Below are positions 12,961-23,517 of a stretch of 64,000 nt of DNA, piece after piece (within the stretch, counting starts at the first letter, position 1; each line of letters begins with the position of its first letter). Both the position numbers and the translations under genes were made by a program. Origin of the DNA: Heliocidaris tuberculata (Eukaryota > Echinodermata > Echinoidea > Camarodonta > Echinometridae); assembly GCA_025618425.1 (NCBI GenBank), contig CM046851.1, forward strand, positions 5,952,561 through 6,016,560. Direction: 5' to 3'. The notes beneath the pieces were generated by a model. The model worked only from the letters and a program-made list of their open reading frames with translations, made no database searches and had not been told where the DNA came from.

Positions 12961-15922
12961 GTGACTTTTGCCTCTTACTGTCCACTCATTTAACACCTTT
13001 TTGGAGAGAAGCAATGTCTATAAAATGTCTTGCTAAAAAGACATAAAATAACACAATAAACCTGCTAAATTGAAATGCATTGATCATTGGTAGATGTGAA
13101 CGTATTGTGTTAACGAAATGTGATGTCTACGCAACAGATGAAAAACCTACAATAATATTGCCTTCTGCTAAAGTAGAAAAATGTAATTCGCCCAGAATTA
13201 AAAAAAAAAATACATGAAGCTAATGAGATGATATAAGTACAGAATTAAAGGGGAGGTATAAGAGAGAGGTAGGCTTGAAATAATTTCAAAACAACATGCG
13301 TCGAACAGTCGTTTCGATAAATATCGTATGAAAATTTCCGTATAAATAACAAAATAACTTAGAAAAGGCACCACACCCCGAGTAAACGCCTGGTTCAAAA
13401 ATTTATGTTTCAATTATTTTCCGTTTATAAATCGCATTATTTCAAAAGGAATTTGGTGATGTAATTAAAGAAGATGCGCTTGAAAAAAAAAACAATAACA
13501 GGCAATGGGGTAAAAATTACAAGATTTGTGTTGGCTACCGGTCAACCAGGAACTCTGGTAAAGTTTAACACATTTTGTGTTCAAATTTTACACGGAGTTT
13601 TTCCAGTGCATAGTTTAACGAACCCACGGAAATCCGTGTATTATGTAAATTCAACACTATCTTTTAAAGACTCCCATCATTGTCAAAACGTGCGCCTTCA
13701 TTCACGTTCTTAGTACAAGGCAATGACCTCGCGTACACTCACTCGTGTTCACTCGCAAACTGCGAACACGAAGGTTTGGAAGACAGGCAAAAACAGAATA
13801 CGTTTGGTTCTGATGTGATTACGATGGCTTATGCTCCTATCCCACGTCTTTTCCCCGCGAAATCCGTTTGCATTCAGTCAAATAAGATAACAAGAGGGCA
13901 GCCGGGGGAGTGAGAAGAAATGGAGATAGAGGGAAAATATAATTCACCCCTATTTATAAAAAAAAAAAGATACAAAGAGTTAATGAGATAACAAGAGGGG
14001 AGAGAGAGGAGAAAGAAATGGAGAAAGAGAAAAGTAGAGAAAATGGGCCATATTAGGAAAGAGACATGGGACAGAAAGAGAAAGAACGAGGGGGAGAGAG
14101 GGGGTAGGGGCGCAGAATCAAAGCATGTAAAAATACGTTAATGAAAGCACAATCCTTTATAGAGACTACCTCCATGAGCACTGTAGCCCAGGGGTTGCCA
14201 TGGTTGCTGAAGGTAGAACGCCAAAGCAGGGTAATTTGACTTTGACATGCCCCCCGTATTTCTTTAATTTTGTCAGCATGCCAGCCTCTCCAACGATATA
14301 TGGGTTACAAATGTGACACTTTCTTCTTCATTCCCATGTTTTATGCCTGGTTTATTAAGGAATGTATCTTTAACCCGGTTGCTTGCTTGTCTGGTAGAAA
14401 ATTATTTCAGCAGGGTATTTTGATTTACTCAAGAAAATGACGTAGGTGAAAACCTTTGACCGAGATTTAATCAAAAGAAAACAACTTGACATTGGAGTAC
14501 CCTTTTAAGTGCTTTTCTTACGGTCACACATTAATTCATCTTTTCTATTACGCTTCAAGCCACTACGTTGTTGGAAGGAGGAAAGAGCAAAAATCTAGAT
14601 CAATTAGGATTCGGAAAACTTTATCGAGACACACTGATCAGGCATGATACATTTTGAGTGACAGTTTTATGATACTGTCTGTCGTTCCTGTTGTCAAACC
14701 CATGATAGTATATGTTGGTTTGTTTGTTTTTCACTGCATACAGAAACATGCATTCAGCAAGACATTCATTCATTCACTGGTCTAACAATGGTGCGCAGAC
14801 GTTTGCCAAAGATAAGGGCTTAGGGTTGGCACTGACATTTGGATTTAGATCGCAGGTTAAGGGTTAGGGTTTCCGGGTTGTCCATAGATGGGGGCTGAGT
14901 GAACCTGAACTGGCCCGTTGTGACGAAGACACTGCGAGAAATAACGAATTATTTCAAAGCTGGGTCATCAAAAAGGTGAGGCGGTGAGGAGGCTGGGGAG
15001 GGGGGGGGGGGGGGGGTGGTGTTGACTGAAGCCAGCTTCATCCTTCTTGTATATCAGATAAAACACTGATGTTATTGTAGGCCTGTGGTGTTTGCTCCCA
15101 AAAACCTTCGAAATAGAAAGTTATAAGATAAAATCGAGAGTGTAAAAAAAAAAAAAACACCAAAAAAAAAAAACTTTGTTGCGTTTCGGGGATGAAGTAA
15201 AATACTTCCAAGGTTTGAGATTGAAAGTAATTGGTTTCCTATTAAGTTAACTGAGAGGCATAACACTGTCATGTGGCAGGAAGGATATTTGGTTTCTTCG
15301 TGTCCCCGTCCTACTTTTCGTTGATATTCTTTAATATGGCCAACCTCACTCTATCCAGATAATGCGATTTGTATTGAGTAGACGACATATTCTTTCCTCA
15401 TTAAAGTTAATCATCAGTGCGAGCCTCTCCCGCGCTAGACACCAACAAAAATACTCCCATCGTCTCTCCCGCTGCACCGTCCACTCAATTTACGGGAGCA
15501 AACATCGTGTAAAGCGATGGTAATGATAAGTAAAAGACCTTGGGATCTCAATGAAAATATTAGATTTGAAAAATATGATTTTCATCAGGTAAACATTTCA
15601 ATAAGTATAACAAATACAATCTACTTGACTCTTGAATTGAAACGAATATTTTAACGATTTGTCCGGGTGTTTAAAGAAAATAGGCCGCAGGGATTCGACA
15701 ACAAATGTCGCCACGGTAATGAATATGCAACCGTTCCTTGCGTCTGTCGTAAACCAGGAGTAATTTGATCAGCAAGGATGTTCCTATTTGTACAGGCCCC
15801 TCTTATATAGAGGGTAGACATGTCTTTCGAGGATAATTCGACGCTAACAGGACGCTTTGGGAACCAGTTAGCTGTCGGATATCATGAGGCATATCCCATC
15901 AACCGGGTTGTGCATCAGCGCC
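12961..15922. other. Non-coding stretch with purine-rich tracts
   Basis: Two diverged copies of an AATTCnCCC...(A)n...GTTAATGAGATnA purine-rich segment lie at about 13180-13275 and 13940-14015. A near-palindrome (GTAAAGTTTAACACA / TGTGTTCAAATTTTAC) is at about 13558-13591. A G run is at 15000-15016. No gene seen. Confidence 0.4.
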
Positions 15923-16140
15923 CAGCGGCCTGTCTGAATGAAAAGGACTTCGAATAAGGGGACAGAAACAAAGAGAAAAGAACAGGGGCAATCGGAGCAC
16001 CCCCCCCCCCCCCTCCCCAACATCATCTCCTAGCAGCCTGCCTCAATGAAAAGGATTCAGAATGAGGAAAAATAAGTAGAGAGAAGTACAGGGGCACTCG
16101 GATCACCCCCCCCCCCTCACCAACAAATGAAGGTAAAGGA
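15923..16140. repeat. Two-copy tandem duplication, ~108-bp unit
   Basis: Each copy runs AGCnGCCTGnCTnAATGAAAAGG, then a purine-rich middle, then CAGGGGCAnTCGGAnCAC and a C run. The copies start at about 15924 and 16032. Confidence 0.7.
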
Positions 16141-17315
16141 GGGGGGGGGGAGAAGAAAGGGACAGAGAAATAAGAGAGGAATAAGAAAAGGGAAACTTGA
16201 CAAGAAGAAGTTATGATCACCTCGCTTACTCGCCACCTACACATAGGCCGTATTAATTTGCATTTCATCCATCGAGTTAGACTAATGCCCCCTCTGATGA
16301 AGGCGATGTTCCCTCAATGTGTCGGGACGCACTCTACGCCACCGAGTAACAACCGCTAGTGGTGGGAGAGGGTTAACCTAAAGGCGATGTCGCTCTGTAA
16401 CAAATCACATACGAGCGCACATAATCATGTGACAACTTGGAAATTTATGAATACCTTTGCAATACAATTCAGAGGAAAATGCCTGCATCAGCACTCATGG
16501 TTGGGTTTCCTCAGTACAAGAACTGTTACACTAGTGCGAATCTTCTGATCAAAATTTTTAGTAGGCCTGTGCATGAAATATTAATAAACTGTAAAAGAGA
16601 AATAGTTTATATTCTTTATTCTTATGTTTCAGTTTTTGTGCAAATCCATTTACGCTGTTTCAGCACATTTTTTTGGTTATAATTATCTATCAGTCTTTAT
16701 TTTGTTATAATATCATAGCTTATAATTAGCATGTGCTGATGTGCGTCACCCTTATGTGCAATGACCTCTTTAATGAATTAATAGGCAAATCCTGCATAAA
16801 GAAAGCTAATAAACAATTCGTCTGGCGGATGAATATAATAGGCAGATAAATAGATAGATAAAAAGAAAGTAAATAGATTAATAATCAGATGAAGAGGAAG
16901 AAGGGAAAACAAGGGAAAGGTGTCAATGTGGAAAAAGAAAAAGGCAAAAAATTAAGTAAAGAGAGAGTGGGGAGAAAGAGAGAGAGAGAGAGAAGTGGGG
17001 TGAGGTGGAGAGATAGAAGGGGAATGGGAGGAGTGAGAATGGTAGTGGGTATTTAGAACTTTGTCAACTATATCAGTTTAAATTGCATTTTAGCAAAGAA
17101 CTTTCATCGGCTTGTTATTGCAGGTTGGTCGTTACGCAGAAACGTCATCGATGCGTCAAGTGGGGACCTATTATCCAGTGGATATACTTAACATGCTAAA
17201 TCGATGAAAATAAATTTAGCGCAGTGTGATTATTCAGCAAATGCCAACGCCTTTATAATTGTTTATAGAGGCAATTCGTTTTGCTATCATAGGTCACCGT
17301 AAACCACTAATCAAT
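16141..17315. other. Non-coding stretch, purine-rich in part
   Basis: GA-rich sequence at 16960-17030; otherwise AT-rich with no supportable gene. Confidence 0.4.
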
Positions 17316-18507
17316 AGTATAGGTTTTCCCGTCCAATTTCATCAGAGTTGCATTCAAATTCATGAATAGGCATTCAAGTTCGAACGATTTTTGTCAACTC
17401 TCTGCTACCATGGTCCATTTTCATTCTTTAAGCTTTCAATTTCGTTTTATATCATTCGTTTTAAATCTTATTTCATTAAATTTAGAGAGAAATTCATTCA
17501 GTTTAACGACGCGAAGTTGTTATTCAATTTCCCGCCAGCTGGATAGACGTTCAATTTTCGTCCTAAATACCAATTTCAATTTCATTTATAGGCACACACA
17601 TTCGCACTTTGAACGTTCGAATTCAATTAACATAAACAAGTTCTGTAGTTAGGTGTAATTCTTACCTCATTTTGTCACGTCACCTTTTAACTGTTTTTAA
17701 TTATCATGATTATATAATTTCATTTTCATTTTCAAAGTTTCATTTTCAAAGTTCATTTTAATCATATTTTATATATATATTTCTTTCTTTCTAATCTTTT
17801 CCTCCAGTTTCACTTTATTCCCTAACACTTACAGAATGTTTATAACTCATATTTTTTTTACATGTAAGTTTATTATGTTTAGATTTTTTTTCAGATATGT
17901 CACGTTTGGGGTTTGATACATATTACATTATATCAGTTCTAGGTAGTCTTACTGGTTGTCAAATGCTTCAGCCAACCTAGCTCTGTCCGTATTCGAGGTA
18001 TTCATGTACTCTCCTCGAGCCGCCGGATAGTCGTGTATAAATGAATATATGTGTATGAAAGTGGAGTTATACGAGCTGTTGCTTGGATGACGGTTTGTAA
18101 GAGGAATGAGAAATGTCAATATAAGGCAAAGGTCCCATTTCAAGGTCCATAAAGTTTGCATAATTTATTCAAACAGGTGCAAATTACAAAGAACATAAGC
18201 AGTGACGAAAAACACTGCCCAAATGCTATAAATGCTTGCCTATTCATGAATTCGAATTCCTTAACGCTCATCAGGGCGGTGCTGGTGTGAATTTGAATGC
18301 ATTTTACATGCATTTTTAAATTGAACGGGCTTTTTACACGTTTATGTGAGAAAATCATGAAATCGCATGCTAATCAAATTAAACTGAATGAACTAGTTAG
18401 CTTTTTGAATGTTGATCTCGGTGATCATTCAAATTCGCTCGAAAGTGAATGATCGCATCGTTAAATCGGATGCAATTTTGACGAAATTGGGTGGGAAAAC
18501 CTATACT
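17316..18507. mobile_element. Foldback element, TU-like
   Basis: It starts AGTATAGGTTTTCCC and ends with the exact reverse complement GGGAAAACCTATACT, giving a 1192-bp element. Just inside, the left arm has CCAATTTCATC and the right GACGAAATTGGG. Further in, GAATTCGAATTC-type and TATTCATGAATTC motifs recur in opposite orientation on the two arms. The arms are rich in quasi-periodic (about 15-16 bp) TTCAA/TTGAA-containing units. This resembles the TU foldback elements described in sea urchins, with tandem 15-bp units in the outer inverted repeats; that assignment is inference. No clear target duplication and no transposase. Confidence 0.6.
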
Positions 18508-18633
18508 GAAAGGAGAAAATGCATGATCATGATGATTAGATACAATTGGCTTTCAACAAAATACAAACTAGGTGACATTACTGTCCTGGCTCTCTACAGG
18601 TAAAGGCTGAAATGATACTAAGCCAGCATCCAT

Positions 18634-18947
18634 CAGTGGCGGATCTACGGGGGGGGGGGGTTTAGGGGGTTTAAACCCCCCCCCCCCCCCCTTGGGCTGC
18701 CAAGTAAACATTTAATGTGCATAGGGGGAAAAAAGAGAAAAAATACAGCATGCAAGTATGCTTAAATCGCAAGCTGGCAACCCTAAAAATGAAAAAACTC
18801 CCTACTGTGGGAGGGGGGTATCCCCCCTCCCACACCCTCCCCCTCGCTCGCTTCGCTCGCTCGGGCTCGGTCGCTACGCTCCCTCGCAATACCCAGCTCA
18901 GCCCCTCGAACCCCTCCCCCCTTGGAAAAAAGCTAGATCCGCCCCTG
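18634..18947. mobile_element. hAT-like MITE with G/C tracts
   Basis: It begins CAGTGGCGGATCTACGG and ends AGCTAGATCCGCCCCTG, matching the termini of the better-supported copy at 61641-61954. It contains a poly-G run, a poly-C run and a GC-rich block with GCTCGCTTCGCTCGCTCGG. TCCAT flanks both ends, which is a shorter match than the 8 bp expected for hAT. No credible coding frame. Confidence 0.65.
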
Positions 18948-20344
18948 TCCATGTTATATTGCTATTAAATCAAATTTGAGTTTCCGCACTTTCCCGCAGG
19001 TTTAATTAGAGCAAGTTATTCAAAATAATGTGTTTTTGATACAATGCATTCATTCGTATGTAAGTGAAAAATGTATAGATATTTGAAAACCCTTGAGACT
19101 TTCTCACTCGAGTTGTTTTTCTTAGAGAAAACTTGCAATGTCCTCTGATGTTGCCAAAATTCAACCATTCTTCTAGGATGTAAATGCCATAGTAAGTGTT
19201 ATGTTTTAGTCACGCGACCTAGCAATATCATGCCTAAGCATGCTAAATTTTGCGGCTTTCTGAGATCGCCTTCATCGCAGGCTTTCGCAAAACATCCTCA
19301 AGACTATTTTTCTTAGGTTTTTCTATGCTCTCCAATGTTTTGTTGTTGATTTTTACAGTAAAGACATGCAGCTGCAGTCTGTTGACACAAAAATTAAGAC
19401 ACCTTACCTCTGACATGTCTGAAATGTATAAACTGAGTCATATCGCAGGACAGATCTCAATGTCTCTTTACCAGGAATCTCTTCTGAGGGGAATTTTAAC
19501 CTCGATCATGTGCCGATCGTATTAAAGATATAAATAATATCAATGGGAAGACAGCAGTATTTCTTGTTTGCTCCATCTGCATCCTTCCCATTCCAATTCC
19601 ATTTTCTCTCACCGCAACACTTACCAAAGACGAAGACCTTGGATAATTTTTGTTTATTTTCACTGCACCCAACTGATGGGTATCTATATCTGCCTCACTT
19701 TTTCGCGGCACATTAAAAAAGAAATACACTCGGTTAGAAATCGATATCTACGATCAATTTTAGTCAGTCATTGTCGCCTGCATACAGCGTGCGACGATGA
19801 AGGATGGGAAGTAAAGTTGAAGAAAACGAAACTGTGATTTTACAATGGAAGGCACAGATTGTACGATTTAGATTAAACTTTTTTTATTCACAATGAAAAG
19901 ACACGTCATGTGCAGAAAACAGATTTAGATAACATTTCCTAAACAAGATAGAATTTAAAAAATGGATTCAAATAAATTTTGATAGCAACGTGAAAACATT
20001 TCTGGTGTAAAAACAAGAATGAGTTTGAGTATTTTTTTTTTTTCAAAATTGATCTAAAATCTGTTGCAGACCTTTTGGCCCTGATCTATTACGAACCGAT
20101 GATGAAGGGTTTGGGGGGTTTTTTAAGTTGATTTTTTTTTTCTTGGAAGTTTCTTTATCTTTATGCCTATTCGTTTTTCAGTGGCTTTAAATGTAAATTT
20201 TTTTTTAAATTTTTTTAAAAAGGAGGTGAGTAGAGCATTATTAATCTTATACTCTCTCCCTTTCTCTCTTCCATTGCCGTATCCACGACTTTGGGGATCA
20301 TCTTGTTCACATATCCGTGTCTCTACTCGTTTGCGAAATTTCCT
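18948..20344. other. Non-coding stretch, nothing recognised
   Basis: AT-rich with T and A runs (about 20030-20230). Short frames near 19496-19837 have no supporting features. Confidence 0.4.
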
Positions 20345-20594
20345 GCCTTTAATTCCACCCTCCCCCCCCCCCTCTCCTCCCCCCCCTCTCTCTCTCTCCC
20401 TCTCTCTCTCTCCCTTTCTCTATCTCTCTCATTCTCTCTTTGTCTCTCTCTCTCTCTCTTCCAGTTATTTCTTCTGACTATTCATAAAGAGTTTTTTCTT
20501 CTTCTTCTTCTTCTTCTTCTTCTTCTTCTTCTTCTTCTTCTTCTTCTTCTTCTTCTTCTTCTTCTTCTTCTTCTTCTTCTTCTTCTTCTTCTTC
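20345..20594. repeat. C-run, (CT)n and (TTC)n simple-sequence block
   Basis: C-rich and CT-rich sequence leads into a pure TTC tract of about 98 bp (20497-20594). Long Leu/Ser/Glu frames over it are artefacts. Confidence 0.93.
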
Positions 20595-21707
20595 CCCTGG
20601 AAATTCCCTGTCAGTGCCAGATCCGTTTAACCCACTTTGCTTGTGTGCCCCCCCCCCCAAAAAAAAAAAATAATAATACAAAATCATTCACAGCAGTATC
20701 TCAACATGCCTTCATTACTCACTTAGTCTGTCTATGGGATTTTCGTCATTCTTGTCAAAAACCACCCTTCACAGCTCTCCAAACGCTTTCTCATGTTACC
20801 TCTCACTGACCACTCTTCACTTCCACGCAGCTCTCAATATATGCTTTCCAACTTTGACCGCACTTCATTATGACGATTTTGACCGATTCATTGATGATTT
20901 ATCAGACAGCTAAGAACCCGTGGTATGTGCCTGTGCATGTGTGATCATGGATATATAATGGGAAAACAAAGAAATTACAAATAAGAGTGGAAATGAATAG
21001 ACATTAAAATGAGAAGTACTACGAAATGTCAAAGTAAAATTAAAATGAATATAAAAATATATTTAAAGAAAAAACCCAAAGAAGCAAAAAAAGCACAACC
21101 CCCCCCCAAAAAAAAAAACAAAAAAAACGACAATGCGGTCGTGTAGGGCCCTTTTGGGGGGGGATTTTTGTTGTTGTTACTTTTTTTCTTCCACAATACT
21201 TAAATAAAATTGATAACAACTGAAACACCTCACAATACACAATTATTCCTATTTACTTTACCTTAATTTCTTTATAATGACCTCAACACAGTTCATTCTA
21301 CAATTATTGCTTCCCCAATACAGTCTTTAACACGTTGTATGCCAGTCAAAATACTGTTCTGTGTTATATAATATGTGGAGAGTATGTGCCAAATTGCTCC
21401 AATGACACAGTATAGGTTAACATAAGGAGGACTCATGAATTCATGCATGGTATGTTTTTGCAGCGAAAAGGCCTGAAATCGACCGGCCTACCACTTAGCG
21501 AAAGAAAAACATGAGCCTGAATATAACATTGCAGCTCTCTGCTTAGATTTTGCTGATCGTGATTTTAATCTTAAGCTTGAGGGAGTGTTAGAAGGCGACA
21601 CATCTCAACAAAAATAATACGCTTTTCCCGCAAATACAATGTATTTAATCGTCTTTTGGTTGTCCTTCTCTCACCCGCTCTCCCCCTCTCTCCCTCTATC
21701 TCTCCCC

Positions 21708-21750
<43 letters not shown>

Positions 21751-21920
21751 TCTCCCCATCTCTCTTCTATGCGAAAGCATGCTTTTTGAGTCAGCTTTCC
21801 CACTTTCGACTGTCTATCGTCATGATCGTCCGGCGTGAATTGCCAATTGTCGGAATTCGAAGATTTCAATCTTTAATGCAACTGTTCTGTTTTCGCTGTT
21901 AACGAGGATGATAATACAAG
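20595..21920. other. Non-coding stretch with simple repeats
   Basis: C and A runs at about 20648-20670 and 21100-21130, and (CT)n at about 21715-21765. No gene seen. Confidence 0.45.
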
Positions 21921-21987
21921 TATAATAATAATAATAATAATGATAATAATAATGGTAATAATAATAATAGTAATAATAATAATAATA

Positions 21988-22022
<35 letters not shown>

Positions 22023-22130
22023 GTAATAATAATAATAACAATGATAATAATAATGATAATAATAATGATAATAATGATAATGATAATAATAATAATATTA
22101 ATAATAATGATAATGATAATAATAATAATA
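21921..22130. repeat. (AAT)n-rich microsatellite flanking the BEL element
   Basis: About 200 bp of AAT/GATAAT triplets with interruptions end seven bases before the 5' LTR. This was the left side of the retrotransposon's target site. Confidence 0.93.
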
Positions 22131-22137
22131 GAAAGAC

Positions 22138-23474
22138 TGTTTCGTTGAAGAAACTGATTTTCATTATGTTTTTTACTTTGCAGATACCGTTACGTAATTC
22201 ACTTGTCGATATGTGCTAATTAATGTAAAAACCGGCAGAGCACTATGGGTTTTCAAGAGGCGACATCTTGCGATGTTTGTCCTTAATTTTTCTGTGCCAG
22301 AATGCCTCATTTTGGGGACATTCATTTACCGTTTCTCCAGTATATCCTGCTAAGAAGTGAGTACAGCTTGGTGTGAATGTAGTATTAGAATGAGTTATGC
22401 AATTGTGGAAATAATGGATGTTTTAATTTTTGTTCTGAGTGAAATTGACTCTCGCTTGATAAGAAAGTACACGTGTAATGTAGATAGTCTTTTCTGCAGA
22501 CCATTTGATAAAAGTATATAACTATTTGACATGTATTTTACATATCGCTAAGAATAAGCAGTATATCGATATCCAAGGGTATTATTTTTGGGGTTAATTT
22601 AGCAGTTGGATATTTACAATTAACAAGAAAAAGCTAATTTTGGTGGTTTATTTATGCCCGTATTGATAGACTTTTAATTAATGGTCTGAATTAAGACTAA
22701 CTATTGCACACGGAGATTGTGGGCGTACTGTTAGTTTTTTAACAACACATGGTATAAGAAAGGGAGTGTGAATTTATGTTATATTATATTCTAGTAAAGC
22801 AATTATCATGAAGTTAATTCTTGTCTTAGTATTTTATGACTATCGATAAAGTCATGCATTTAAAGAGTTTTCTGTATGGGTTTTAATACGAATATTGGTG
22901 ACTGAAAAGGTGTGTCACATCATTTGTTTGAAGGTCAAGAGGAATTATTTGACCTTGTGTTGTCATTTATAAAACCAGAATGTCTTGAAGAGAGATATTT
23001 GTAGAAATATTATGAAAGATACAAGATGCCATTTGGGTGGTTAAATATTCATATATGTATTTAAATTAGTGTTCAATTATGCACGAGAACATGAATATTC
23101 AGGCATATGCATTTTCTGTTTTAGAGGCTATATTATGCATAGAAATGATTTGAGGACAAAGTTATACATATACATGTATTTAGTTTGATATATTTTACTA
23201 TAGGAAATTTAAGACTTTAAATTCAGATAAGCATGTTTTATCAGTAAAGGAAAATATTATACGTCTCAAGATGTATGCAACATTTAATGATTTTAGTTTT
23301 GAGGTAACAAACCATTTACATGTACTTGAAACTGATATAAATGAGTCAAGTTGACTTATGTATTTATGAATGCTTCAATTTGTTCTTTACAGATTGAATA
23401 GAATAAAAGACTATACGATTCCAAACGGGGTATACTGGCTGTTCAGGCTGTTCATCTTTTCTCTCAGCGATCCA
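22138..23474 (+). repeat. 5' LTR of the BEL/Pao element
   Basis: It starts TGTTTCGTTGAAG and is read here as ending GCGATCCA, which gives canonical TG...CA termini. It matches 29362-30697 except for two substitutions near 22620-22632, one missing base near 23442, and the penultimate base. AATAAA lies near the downstream end (23402-23407), as expected for an R-region polyadenylation signal. TATATAA at about 22515 is a possible core promoter element (weak). No TGG primer-binding motif touches the LTR; the nearest candidate is TGGGATGCGACAGG at 23500. Confidence 0.93.
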
Positions 23475-23517
23475 ACAATTCAATTTCTCACTGCTAACCT
23501 GGGATGCGACAGGAAAG

